Assembly: GCA_021234155.1 (NCBI GenBank)
Contig: JAJEKV010000003.1
Span: 34,331,166 to 34,395,165 of the forward strand
Direction of reading: 5' to 3'
DNA length: 64,000 nucleotides
Source: Isoetes taiwanensis
Taxonomy: Eukaryota; Streptophyta; Lycopodiopsida; Isoetales; Isoetaceae
Shown here: piece after piece, positions 10,681-21,895 of the stretch
Layout: each line of letters opens with the position of its first letter
How positions within the stretch are numbered: position 1 is the stretch's first letter
Program-made: the position numbers and the translations under genes
Notes under the pieces: model-generated
What the model saw: the letters and a program-made list of their open reading frames with translations, nothing else
Told to the model about the DNA's origin: nothing
The model's database searches: none

Positions 10681-13582
10681 CTCTTTATGTCCGTGCATAT
10701 CACCACTCTATAAATGTGTCAACAGATTGCGTATACATGTAATGTGCCAAAACAACCAATTAGCTGTTCAAATTTGGCATTATTTTTAGTGTTCTGGTAT
10801 GTTCTATATGCAGCAGTGCCCAATTAATTAAGTTTTTCTTGGACATTCGACTAATCTGGATTGGGTTCTAACTGGTCAAGCATGTGTTCCTACCCTTTAC
10901 TTTAGAAGAGGAGTTCATAGAAAATTTTGAGGTCCTCATCAAAACTATCAAAATCCGTGGACAGTAAAAATCATTCTATTCTATTCTGTAAAGCATGTCA
11001 CCTGTGAAGTGTTCAATGCTTTGATATTCCTCCGAAGAAAGCTTTAGCAAATGGGAGCTATTTGTGCTGATGCCAGTTTGCTAACTCTGTAGACTGAAAT
11101 ATTCTTTGATGGCAGAGACAAATCCTTGCTTTGATTGTTAATGCAATATCAAAGAATTTGAACATAAACTCCTAATAACTCTGGAAGAGACAACATTTTT
11201 GCCTCTCCCCACAAAACAATAGTGATAAGGGATAGAAATGCCCCATTAATATATTGAATTAAAGGGTTTAGGCTTAAATGTGAGAAGGCCAGTATGGTAG
11301 AAGGATTGAGACCTATTATAGCTCTGTTCACGCAGTTCTCAGGAGTATGAAGAGCTCACAGGCCAAGTCTAGCAAGCCATGGAGAAGACGAAGCGAAGGG
11401 CCAAGTCCCGCAAGCTATGGAGAAGGTGAATCAAAATAACCTGACAGAATATACATTGATGAAGACGTAGAAAAAGGGAAGAAAAAATGTGAGTGGAAGG
11501 AAGGAAAAGTTTAAGCAACCACCTATTCTGGTGCATGTACAAAATCTGACCGTGTAGGATCTGAGCTTGGAGCATCTGGTGGTGACCTTCCAGCACTTTG
11601 CATAGCAGAAAGTTGCTAAAAGGCAAGGGCCAAAAAACCACAATAGAAAGCTGTGACCTGCTTCAAAATGGACTGGACGCCATAGCTAGAGAGACGCAAC
11701 AAAAAAAACACGAAATTTTTTATTACCTGGGTTATGGCGGTGATGAGCATTTGTAGAGCATACCCTGGCAATCGCCTACCATCCACGACCTTCAGAGCGT
11801 TGGCGGCAGGCAAATTATTACAAAGACTCTATGGAGGAGCTGCTGGACTTGGCAATTAAATGATTTAAATCCGACTAGTGTTCACACGAGTATGGTGTGG
11901 GTTCTAGTTGCTTGCATTTAATTTCACATTCTCTTTTTTCTTATTTTTGCATGCCCTTTCCTTTTTCCTATTTCACCCTTTCTCCACCTCTTTTTCCTTT
12001 GTTTCTTCCTTTTCTACTTTTCTATTCCCTGTTTTTCCTTTTTTCTATCTACTTACTTGAAATGTGTTTGGGAGGATGTGTCCTCTTTTTTCCGCCCGCC
12101 TGTGGACATCGGAATCCGGCAAAAAAGCGAAATTTTGGGATCAGAAAATAAAAATCCGGCAAGAAAAATAAAGTCCCAAAATTATGCACGCTTTTTGGCC
12201 TTTCCTATTTCCACTAGTGCCAGCTAATTCAGCGGGAAGCAGACTAGGCGAGATTTGATGCAGGCGTTCCTCCACAGCCGAGATGCCTCCTCCTTTAATT
12301 ATTTTTCCATTCCTTTCAAATGGCAGCAATCATCCAGCAAATGCCCAGATCTTTTTGCATGCACAAAAGGGTCGCCAGATTGTTAGCGCCCAGCAGGCTG
12401 TAGCACCGGATTTGACATTCAGGTAGGATTTTTGTTGCATTTAGGGTTTAATTCTTGCAGTAGATTAGTGTTTTGCCTTCCCTTAACCCGTGTGCTCTTT
12501 CTTCATGCAGGAAACAGAGGATACGCTTACAACAAACCAAGAAACAGAGGATTCAGGTAGTTTTCTTGCTCTTTCTTGCTCTTTTCCTGGTCTTTTCCAT
12601 CTGAATTTCGGCGTGGCTCAAAGTGCTTGACTGATCATCGACCAGTTTATTGTCATTTCACAAATAGCTGCGAGAGGTCTTTACCGATGTGCTCTGTACT
12701 CATATGCTCTGCTACAATATAAGCTTCTCCCGTTTCATTTTGAAAGCCAAGGTTCTTTCTTTTTGCATATATTCGTACTTTAGAAGTTTAGAGTACTAGA
12801 GATTGGATATGTCCAGACTTTAGAAGGTTCATCATTGAGAATATCTTTTAGACTACTACCATTTCATAGTCTTTTGTTCTTCTGTGGAAGGTGCAGGTAC
12901 AATATATTTCTTCAAAATAGTTTCTATTTCTTTAAAAGATCTGAGGTTAAATATAGGCTTCGATTTGTATTGTGGAAGTAAAGTTGCTTCAAGAACTTCA
13001 TTCTTGATTTACAGGAAGTCTTATTGTTTCAGGCTAGGCAGGCTTTTCATTTTTGGAAATCCCCTGCTAGAGAACGAGATCTTAATAGCTGCCAACCCCT
13101 TTTGTTGCATTTTTAACCGGTTCATGAACTTCGGGTATGTCTCTCCATTTATTTTTGCTTGCTTTCTTTTTTTTCCTGGTTTCCACAGTTGATCTTTTTT
13201 TTTTGCAAAAAAAAACCCGGGCCGGTGGTTCCTATTCTATGCGAGGATTTATGAAACAAAATGTACATGATGATGCAAATTATAAATAGGCGTTGCAAAA
13301 ATTACCGAGAGGGTTATGCTCCAATTTTGTGGATTCAAATTCCCTCCGGCATTAAAGGTGCACAAAATCTTGATTCTTTGATGTAATGCTTTCCTTTTTC
13401 AAGTTAACTTTCAAGTTAGGCTTGATACTTTTGAATGCATGTTACTATTTGATCTATACACAATTATTACGTACCACTTCATGCATTATTAGATGAGTGG
13501 TCGGGTTGCCATGTGGCACTTCATCACCGGGCTGAACTATAGTATGAAAGCCACCGTGGCCACCTTTGGAGTAGACTGAAGT
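10681..13582. other. Long stretch without a supported gene
   Basis: AT-rich with short shadow frames. A pyrimidine-rich strand occupies about 11920-12060, a weaker version of the large tracts at 18.3 and 29.0 kb. Leader-like sequence with GT-AG-like steps lies at 12330-12560, where AAACAGAGGAT occurs twice in 50 nt. No domain, RNA gene or transposon end was recognised. Confidence 0.4.
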
Positions 13583-13980
13583 TTTTAGAGATTGAGTTTG
13601 TAGACTCGGCCACGAGGAAGGGATATTCAAAGTTCGAAAATCAGATGTAGCCTTCATTGGGACAAAAGATGCAAGGTATGTCTATATTGCAAGTATTGAA
13701 GCATTTTGTAATGTTAACAACCTTAGTGTCCTTGCATGTCTGTAAATTAATGTCTATCAATTTATTGCAAAGTGCAGGGATAGAAGTACTTATTTATCCA
13801 TCTATTGCAAAATGTAGGGACAGAATGTGCGCTGCATCTATGTTTATGCTTATCTCTCTGAGAATGAATTAGTTTGGAATATTTGGGGTCCAAATCTCCT
13901 GCAATCTATTGCATCTCTGTTGTTATGTATGCATTGCAGTTCTATTAAGTTGCTCATATGACAGATTCAACGTAACAGAG

Positions 13981-14240
13981 TTATATAGTTGAATTTGAAG
14001 GATCCAAAGTGTGTAATTCTGTTTTTATGATAATGCAATTTTTGCCGGATTGGTCTTTTGGACTTCTCTATCTTCTGTTTCACATTCCAGAGGGACATGA
14101 CGGATTCTGCGTAGCAAAGTTATATAGTTGAATTTGAAGGATCCAAAGTGTGATTTTGGTTTATGATAATGCAGTTTCGGGCAAATTGGGCTTTGGGACT
14201 TTTCTATCTTCTTTTTCACGTTCCACTTTAGTTTTACAAT
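13981..14240 (+). repeat. Tandem duplication of a 140-bp unit
   Basis: TTATATAGTTGAATTTGAAG starts at 13981 and again at 14121. Each copy is followed by GATCCAAAGTGTG, a TTTATGATAATGCA phrase and a GGACTT..CTATCTTCT..TTTCAC phrase. The same pair recurs in unit 2 at about 27770-28017. Just before it, at about 13757-13825, two looser copies of TATTGCAAARTG..GGGA occur. Confidence 0.75.
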
Positions 14241-14257
14241 ATGGTGTACTAGTAATG

Positions 14258-14278
14258 GTGCCCAGCGTTGCTGGGCAC
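14258..14278 (-). other. Helitron 3'-terminal hairpin
   Basis: GTGCCCAGC, GTT, GCTGGGCAC: a perfect 9-bp stem with a 3-nt loop, followed on the minus strand by CATTA and the terminal CTAG. It fits the terminator-like hairpin of the family. Confidence 0.8.
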
Positions 14279-14337
14279 AATTTGAGAGGTTGTAAATCTT
14301 TCAGGATGCAATGAGAAAAATATGCAGTAAAGTTATG

Positions 14338-14358
14338 GTGCCTAGCATTGCTGGGCTA
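14338..14358 (-). other. Second, imperfect copy of the Helitron terminal hairpin
   Basis: GTGCCTAGC, ATT, GCTGGGCTA lies about 80 nt inside the terminal one and is also preceded by TATG, as the first is by AATG. It looks like a decayed older terminus that was bypassed. Confidence 0.5.
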
Positions 14359-16182
14359 ACGTCGGAACCTACAAATGCGTAAGGCGCAATATAGTATTAG
14401 CTTGTATAATATTGGGAGTTACAAAGATCTTCAATTGAATTAATACAATACAACACGATGGGGTCATAGTCGTTAATTTCTATTATTGTTCTTGTATTTG
14501 GATTTCGAATCAAAATGTCATATGTTGTTGAACTTGGGGACCTGTGTAAATGTATGCTTTGCATTGGCTTAACATAGGGATTTTGCATGAAGATACCGAA
14601 ATAAATTCTAAGGTGCATAAATATACATTCATTCTTGTGAATTCATTCATTCATTTGGATTTGGTTTCTCTTCATTTTTGTTGTCGAGAGTATCACTACA
14701 TAGTTTAAAATTATTTCTATATTCGAAATGTGTCATGTTTACCTCCACTCCAAAATTCTAAGACCTTATATCGAAAAACTCAAATTATAATCATGATTTC
14801 TCCATATTTCGAATTGTTGTTGTAACAGTACCTATTGTTATGATATTGGGAAATATTGTTGTTGCAAGAGGACAATACTTATTGATGTTAAATTGAGGAA
14901 TATTGTTGTTGCAAGAGGTTCACCCATGACATACGCAAGGTCTTTTTGAGAACTATCAAGCACCACTAATATTCAAAAGGATGAAACATATATCTTGGAT
15001 CATTTAATATGGAATCATGTGAGCATTGAAATATGAATCATGTGAGCATTGAGATACAGCAAACATAGATTAATGTGAGCATCATTATCTATTTTTACAC
15101 TCTCTCCAAGTTGTATCTTAATAAAAATACTACAATCTAATTGCAGAGAATATCATTATGTATTAAATTCTACTGTTTAAAAAAACATGGTTTACATGAC
15201 ATGCCATCTCAGGGCATTTAAATGTTTATAGGCTTGAAACATTGTGATGATTTGTATCATTCTGCCCTTTATTGTTTTGCCTTGGCAGTTTTTTCCATCA
15301 TCGTTTCAACTGTTGTCCCCTAATCCTTGAGCCATTTGTCATAACTCACATACATGGAAAAATATTACTTCGTCTTTGTCCATTATTTTGTACGACGGTC
15401 GGGTCATGTAAACTTACATAATTCTTTCTCTCTTATGCCTCTTTGCCATGAAGATCGCTTGCTTCATTATATGTGCGGCTATAGCAAGATGTGCAGTCTA
15501 GTTCATAAAAAATAAAATACCCATGCCAAAGCCCCCTAACAAATTATGCATGAGACATAGGTAACAATTTCTTTCACAATTTTAAAAGTTCTCTTGCCTC
15601 AATCTCGGAATGATAAAGCTGCTTGTGAATGATAAAGGCCTACAAGCGGATGAATACTGATGTTACCAACCAATCAACCAACAACCAATGTAGAACCAAG
15701 ATGTAAGGATAACAATCAAAACTTGAGTCCTAGGCTTAGTTTAAAACCGCATCTATGTGTAGCACAAATGCAGAGTTGCATAAATTACTTGAAAGATGCG
15801 TTGGTTGTGAATGAACAACTTCAAAGAAATGCATGAACTTAGAACTTGATGCTTTAATGGGTTTAAGTCTTTTACCTTTGGGAGCCATGTTCAAGGGCGA
15901 GAAACTTCGAGATGTTGGATATGACCTCTCGCTTCAAATAGGGGTAATATGAAAAAAAATGTAATAGAAATATTAATAGGTAAAGCTTTGCAGATTACCG
16001 GAGAGCTCGGCAGAAACGATATTGCGCCAGTTCATGTTTAAATGGAATCATAGATGCTGCCAATAAAATGTGTGTTAAATCGTGTCAAAGCTTCGGATCA
16101 CGGGGCCCGTGCACGACCGAGTCCGAAAAACGAGAGGAAAGATCTAATCGTTCGGTTCCCATCCCGCACTGCCGATCACATT

Positions 16183-16385
16183 GCCATGAAATGAATCTTG
16201 CTATGCAAAGAGAAGTCCTCCAAAATATAATGCATTATGTGTGACATTATGCGCTTGATTACTCCCATTGTGCTTTTAATTGAGCTAGAGTAGAAACACC
16301 ATGTCCAAATCCAGATTATGCCATGAAATGAAATCTTGCTATGCAAAGAGAAGTCCTCCAAAAATATAATGCATTCTCGCGGTGA
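16183..16385. repeat. Short direct duplication inside the Helitron
   Basis: TGCCATGAAATGAA(A)TCTTG begins at about 16183 and 16320. Each copy runs on through GCTATGCAAAGAGAAGTCC, a run of As, ATAATGCATT and GTGACATTATGCG. Spacing is about 138 bp. Confidence 0.7.
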
Positions 16386-17310
16386 CATTATGCGGCTCTA
16401 CAATGTGAACCGCAATTTAAAGAAGATGTGTTACCCGGTAGTGGAAGCAGGCTCCAAAGTCATGTGGCACCACAAAAAAATAATCAGCTCCCTACAGACG
16501 ATTCCAATACGGCCATTGGATGGATATGTGCCTAGAATAGCACTACGCATCATTCTTGGGGACTTGAATGGCAAAGGGGTGCCATTTGGTGTTAAATCAC
16601 GTGTAGTATACACAGTGTGAACAACCAATCGCTTCTTCAGATTAAGTGTTCTAATGATTCTTGATTCTTCAGCATCAAAATCATGCCGACACCATCTCCG
16701 GCAGATCTAGATGCCGAGCTTAAACTAAACCCCGACAAAGAAATGCACTGATTATCCGATTGCCATTACCAAAGAAAATGAAAGCCCTTTCTTGCAATTT
16801 GACCTCTTTGGCCCCGCCTTGGCTCAATGTCCGATTCTTCATCTTCTAAAACGTTTTAATGTGTAGAACGCATTATTGAATCGATGCCCGTAACCACTTC
16901 AAAGCCCTTTTTTTAACCGCCTCATGCACCGCTTATGCACAAACCCTAGTTCTTGCATCCACGAAACCGCAACATACCATTATCGACAAAATGAAAGTCG
17001 TTCCTGTGAGATCCAACTTCGTTTCACCCACTAATTAGGTGCACTGGCACACCTAACTTTGTTGGGTTTTGTCTCATGTTACGCCGGATCTTGCTTTATC
17101 GGGCTGGAGGAGGCACCCCGCTTTCTCGGTCGATCTCGCAAAAGCCTCGAGCCATCACTGCTTCTTTTTAGGGTAAAAAACCTAAAAAGAAAGATAAGGT
17201 TGGAAGAAAGGTGCAAGATGATGCCACGTGGCATCGATTAATCTGAGCCGCCCAAATTAGGGCGTGGTCCATTACACAACATTATAATATAAGAAGATTA
17301 TAATATAAGA

Positions 17311-18307
17311 TTTAGGTCACAAAATTTGCAAATTTTGGGTTATTCTCGTATTTGCCATGTGGCACTCATGATAGTTGAGTCTACCATTCGTGCTTACATG
17401 GTGGTACAAAGTTTTAGTATTTAAACAATACGCTTCTAAAATTATGTTTTGCATCCATATTTCGTTTCTCATGCATCATTGAAATTATACGATGGTTTTA
17501 TTTTGATTTAAGTCACTCGACACAATAGAACTACCATATTATATGATGCATAATCGTAATGATCCGACCACTTACCATGTAATAATACATGGATGATTTT
17601 ACAACCATCCATACATACAAACATCATGGTCAATTTAACTCTTGCAAATATACTTCATGGTCATACTACCTTGAATGACTGGAGAAGTCAAGTCATTTCC
17701 TAATTTGATATACTCTTGGATATATAATGCTAACAAAATGGAAGTTGGGTCGCGTTTTTGCATGTGATGTCGCCATGTGCTACCTCTCTACAACTCAGAA
17801 TGGAAATTGGCTCTGATCTGGCTGGATCTGCAAAAAAAAATGATGGACCTGTGACAAATACACACAAAAAAAAAAGCAATGAGTTGGTCATTCTCCTTCT
17901 ACAAGTATAATTCCACAAAAGCATGTTCCATTGCAAATGCATGTTTGTTAAGGTGTGAAGCTATTGCAAATTGAGCATGGTGAGGCAAGTACTTCTTACA
18001 TTGTATCAATAGCTTTCAAGGTATGCATACAATTTAGACATTTCCAAGGACATTGAAGACCTAAAAAAACACGAGCCCTTACTTATGCGCGTCAACAAAA
18101 TCCATCCTTTAATGCAAAGTTAATACATTGACAATACTATTATTTGACAATTTTGATAACAAATATATTTACATAAACAAATAATGGCCATTCTTGCAAG
18201 CATCAACTTGTGATGTTCTCAAAACATGCGGATATATGGACGTTAAAGGCGAGTAAAACACATGCCCGTGAACATTAGCGGCAATGCCGAAAGCACCACG
18301 TTACTAG
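17311..18307. other. Non-coding part of unit 1
   Basis: AT-rich; matches 28029-29013 in unit 2. No gene, RNA or terminal repeat recognised. Confidence 0.5.
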
Positions 18308-19058
18308 TTTTTCTCTTCCTTTTTGTTCCCCTGCCATTCCTATTTTACTCTTATTTTTCTCTCATTCCATTTATCCTCCTCCCCTGTTTCCCTTCCTCTT
18401 TTCCTTACTTTTTTTTTTTTTTTCTTTTCCTTTTCTCCCCTCCCCTTAAGCTTCTCTTTCCCTTTCCCCTTTCCCTTCACGTTTCATTTTCCAATGGCTT
18501 TTCCCCTTCCCTCTCCTCCTTTCCCCACCCTTTCTCTATTCCACTTTTTCCCGTACTATTTTTTCCTTCCATTCCCCCTTCTTCCTCTCCCCTTTTCTTT
18601 TCTTTTTCTCTTTCCCTTTTCCCATATCCCTTTTCTCCACCTTATTTTCTTCTCCTTTTTTCTAGTGCCCTTTTTTCCCTTCCCTTTATTTTTGTGTTTT
18701 TTTTTTCTTTCCTTTCCCCCTCCTTTGTTCTTTTTCCCTTTTTTTTTTCCATACCCTTCCTCTTCCCCCCTTTCCTCGCACTTTCCCTCTTCCTTTTTTT
18801 CCCATTCTCTTTTCCCCCATTCCCTCTTCCGTTTCTCTATGCACCTTTTCCTTCCCTTCCTCACCTCCCTCCCCTTCTTCTTTTCCCTTTCCCTTTTTCC
18901 CTCCTTTTTCTCTTCCCCCTTTTTCCTGTCCTTTTTTCTCCTTTCCCCACATTTTTCCTCTTTCCCTTTTCCAGTGTCCCTTTTTGCTCCCTTGTCCTCC
19001 TCCTTTCTTTTTCCCATATCCCTTTTCCCCACCTTTTCAGTGCCCTTTTTTCCCTTCC
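18308..19058. repeat. Homopyrimidine tract, about 750 bp (unit 1)
   Basis: Almost pure C/T on the plus strand. The long open frames here (Phe/Ser/Pro/Leu-rich on plus, Lys/Glu/Gly/Arg-rich on minus) exist because a pyrimidine strand cannot spell a stop codon; they are not genes. Internal phrases such as CCCATATCCCTTTTC recur, so it grew by local duplication. Such tracts can form triplex DNA. Confidence 0.9.
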
Positions 19059-19191
19059 AAATATGATCCAATCTGCAATCGAGACCCTGGGCTAACGGAG
19101 CGCCGTAAATCTACTCCGAGAAGTGGTAATCTCGGGCAGATTTTTGTGGTTAGCTCGGCCATGGATGGAGTTGGCATCGGCCCATTGCAGC

Positions 19192-19626
19192 TCATGCATT
19201 GGGCTTCCCGGATGCCCCATCCTCCTTCAAATATGCTACAATGCATGCATCAGAAAACCCCATTGATGGATGGGGCTTATAATCGGCAAACAATGCACCG
19301 CAACTTTTTCTTTTCACCTGCACCGTCTCGTCGCGCTTGATCGCGACCGCTTTGAGGACGCCGTGGTCGGCGCAGCGGCTTCTTCTTGAGGGCATGCCAA
19401 AAAGATCCAGCATCCCAATTACATCCGGATCACAAGTACATGCAAAATCATATGCTATAACGGCTTCTACTTTTGCGGTTGGATAAGAACCCAACCAAAG
19501 GCCAAGTTTTTGCTGTGGGTCACGAATTTGCCACACCGGTACTTTACACCCTGAAAAGCCACTTTCTTTCTTTTCCTCCTCTTTTATGCTTTCTAAACTT
19601 GCCATCCATTGGCTCGCCTTTTGCAC
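19192..19626 (-). CDS. AP2/ERF-like protein, 144 aa (unit 1 copy)
   Basis: Residues 24-60 resemble the core of an AP2/ERF DNA-binding domain: FSGC, then WQIRDP (32-37), WLGSYPT (44-50) and AYD (58-60), matching the usual G-V-R, W-EIRDP, WLGT(F/Y)-TAE, AYD pattern. The N-terminal strand of the domain is poorly preserved, and the typical LNFP after the helix is replaced by a region with CDPDVIGMLDLF. The rest is not recognisable. Known family members are plant transcription factors in stress, ethylene and developmental signalling. The stop codon is kept in the unit-2 copy. The N-terminus and middle differ in frame between copies, so this is either a decayed gene or one blurred by sequence error. 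Confidence 0.5.
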   Translation of the reverse strand: MQKASQWMASLESIKEEEKKESGFSGCKVPVWQIRDPQQKLGLWLGSYPTAKVEAVIAYDFACTCDPDVIGMLDLFGMPSRRSRCADHGVLKAVAIKRDETVQVKRKSCGALFADYKPHPSMGFSDACIVAYLKEDGASGKPNA

Positions 19627-20252
19627 TTTATGATTAAAGTTCCAAAAATGTGAAAAATATACCGGCCTTACATAAGATTGTTAATGGTGTATGAGGTGTA
19701 TTCGTAGATAAATTAGTACAATCTTGATGGTGGAAAATGTGTTTCAATATATCGGAAGGTTTTTGGAGAGGAGATGGCGCGCAAAAATTTCTTCTTCGGC
19801 GAACTTGAGAATCGGCGATATGGTGACTCTTAAAGAGATAAAAGCAGCCTTTTTTAGGGTTCTTAGTGCATGTTCTATGGCTATGGAGGCATACAAAGCT
19901 CTGGTTATGCTTTTAGGGTTTATTCTTAGAAGGTTTTGGCTGCAGAAAGGAGCATCCGCATGGTAGCGATGGCGCTGATGGCGCTAGGGGCTTTCACCGG
20001 CCGACTTAAATTCCCGCCGCTTGCTCCTTAAATTTGTTCTCTGTGTTCTCCTAAAATTCCAGCTTCGTGTTCCTCGTTGTAACCTCCTTCCGTGGTTCTT
20101 GTTTCCGCCTCCTTTGTTACTGCCACCTCATCCCGGCTTGATGGGAACCCCTTTTCTATCTCGGAGGTAATTCCCGGCCATCTTTTCCACTACAAGGGAT
20201 AGTCGACCTTCCAACGACGCCTAGAGGTCGCTGAACGGCGCCAAATCGCCGA
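19627..20252. other. Flank between AP2-like ORF and LTR (unit 1)
   Basis: Non-coding; matches 30325-30962. Its last 60 bases turn GC-rich with CGTCGTTGAACGACGTC-like palindromes (clearest in unit 2 at 30923-30955). These continue beyond the retroelement at 42174, so this is the original target sequence. Confidence 0.6.
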
Positions 20253-21895
20253 TGTGGCGTTCGAGGGAATATACGCTATAAAATACGTATATTCCGGACT
20301 CGTCACCATACAAGTCTACCTAGGTAGCCTTGTATGCCTTAGAAAGTGGCAAGGGTGCACATCTAAGTTAATTACTTAACTTAGATAACCTTTAGGATAA
20401 GGCCCATTTCCACATGGCCTCATCCTATTGGGCAACCGCCACACGGCCTCATCCTAGTGGTGCCACGCGTGACATCCCATGTGGACCCACACCTATATGG
20501 GGCTCTAACCCTAACCCTAGACCCTTTTCCCGACCTAGCACTTGAACTCTCATCTCGTGTCTCAAACCCCGCTGAGCATCGTTCGTCATAGCCTAGCCTC
20601 GGCAAACGGCCACGGAAGGTGTGTATGATCGCTGAGGGAGCAAGCCTTGAACCACGCCAAGGAGCATGGAGACGCCAGGGATGGGAGGAAGCGCTTCTGG
20701 AGGAGGTAGGTTGAGTAGAGTTCATGTTAGTTCATCTGGAAGTTAGCACTCCAGATGGGTTAGTATTTCGTGTCTAGAGTAGAGCCATCCTAGAACCCTT
20801 TATTCAACATCTTGAACCCTAATCAAGGAACCCTAATCAAGTAGTTAGATATGTATGATTAGGTTAAGATGTTCATATGATATTGATCATGATGTGACGT
20901 ATGTGATGTTGGTTGATCATGATTGCTCCTCTTGTATTGGGAAGGAGGTAGAGACCTAGTAGCCATTATGTAGTATGCTCCTAGTCTAGATCCCTTAGTT
21001 CCTATTAGTTAGCGGCACTGTACATAGGAACCCACCGGCTATGGAGGCTATGGTGTGACTCCAAGACTACACAAGCGGGGCTAGAGGCAAGATGGAGGGA
21101 GGATCCCCGGCCGAGGGGCTACGGGGGATCCCACGGTGGGCTAGGCTTATGGTCTGGTCACTTCATGTGGGCCGAGCATGGGTCCGACACCTCCCCGGGC
21201 GTGGTGTCGCCTCGCCTCTCAAGAGTTGCAAGTGTCGCAGCTGGCTCTTGTTTTGGGGGTTCAGCTGGTCACGAATCGCGTGTGTCGCCCGCGATTCTCT
21301 AGCGCCGCGGAGCCTCTAGACCCCGAAGGGGGGGGAGATGCAACCCTTCCTACCTCAACGGACCAGGAGATGCAACCTGGAGTAGTCCCGATGGGTGATG
21401 CCATGGGATTGCGTGATCCTGAAGGTTAGAGTCATGCCCGAGCCCCGATTGAGCCCATCCGCAAAGTATGCAATGGAGGGGGATGGAGTGGTCAACCCTA
21501 GCCATTGTCTTATGCCAGCCCCGCCATTGTTATGACTCGGCCCCGCTTCTATCTTGAGGCCTATCCGGTCAGTTGACTTCCTTATGTGTCGGAGCCACGG
21601 GTAGGAGCTCTCACGCTTTATGGCATGTGATTATGTTCTTTGCATCTATGGATATGCTGATGGACTACCCTTCGAGGTAGTATGATGTATTGCTATTTGC
21701 TAGTTCTCGACGATGTTAAGCTTCGTGATAGGAGCCCATAGGGGAAGGGCACGCGAAGACACTCAGGTCCCCTCCCCGCTTTGCCATCATCTCGGAGTGC
21801 GGGTAGACGAAGGGCCCTGTCGCGGTTGTTGAGGCCGGTTTCCCTTCTGTCGAGTGTATGGCCGGGGTCTTAGATATTTAGTTGAGGGCGTCACA
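20253..21895 (+). repeat. 5' LTR of the truncated Ty3 copy
   Basis: About 1643 bp, starting TGTGGCG and ending CGTCACA. It matches the two LTRs of the unit-2 element. It carries the TATA-containing palindrome near its start and a short AACCCTAACCCTAG phrase near 20510. Confidence 0.9.

Larger units (their letters stand above)
14249..17310 (-). mobile_element. Helitron-like non-autonomous element, 3062 bp
   Basis: Unit 2 has the matching empty site at 28028/28029 (GGTGTA|TTTAGG). Unit 1 reads GGTGTA, then CTAGTAATGG... to ...TATAAGA, then TTTAGG. On the minus strand the insert begins TCTTATATTATAATC and ends CTAG, placed exactly between A and T with no target duplication. A perfect 9-bp stem hairpin lies 5 nt inside the CTAG end. 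These are the diagnostic features of Helitrons, which move by rolling-circle replication. No Rep/helicase coding is visible, so it would need an enzyme in trans. The interior has only short frames; one (GYVPRIALRIILGDLNGKGV, 16.4-16.6 kb) may be captured gene sequence. Without the empty site the ends would have been hard to find. Confidence 0.85.

Noticed and set aside
18262-19095. Long open frames on both strands over the homopyrimidine tract (and again at 28994-29798)
   Set aside because: A nearly pure C/T strand cannot spell stop codons on either strand, so long frames are expected by composition. The peptides are low-complexity Phe/Ser/Pro or Lys/Glu/Gly and shift freely between units.
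20508-20524. AACCCTAACCCTAG in the LTRs (also near 31213 and 40805) as interstitial telomere repeat
   Set aside because: Only about two units long and located inside an LTR in all three places, so it is part of the element.
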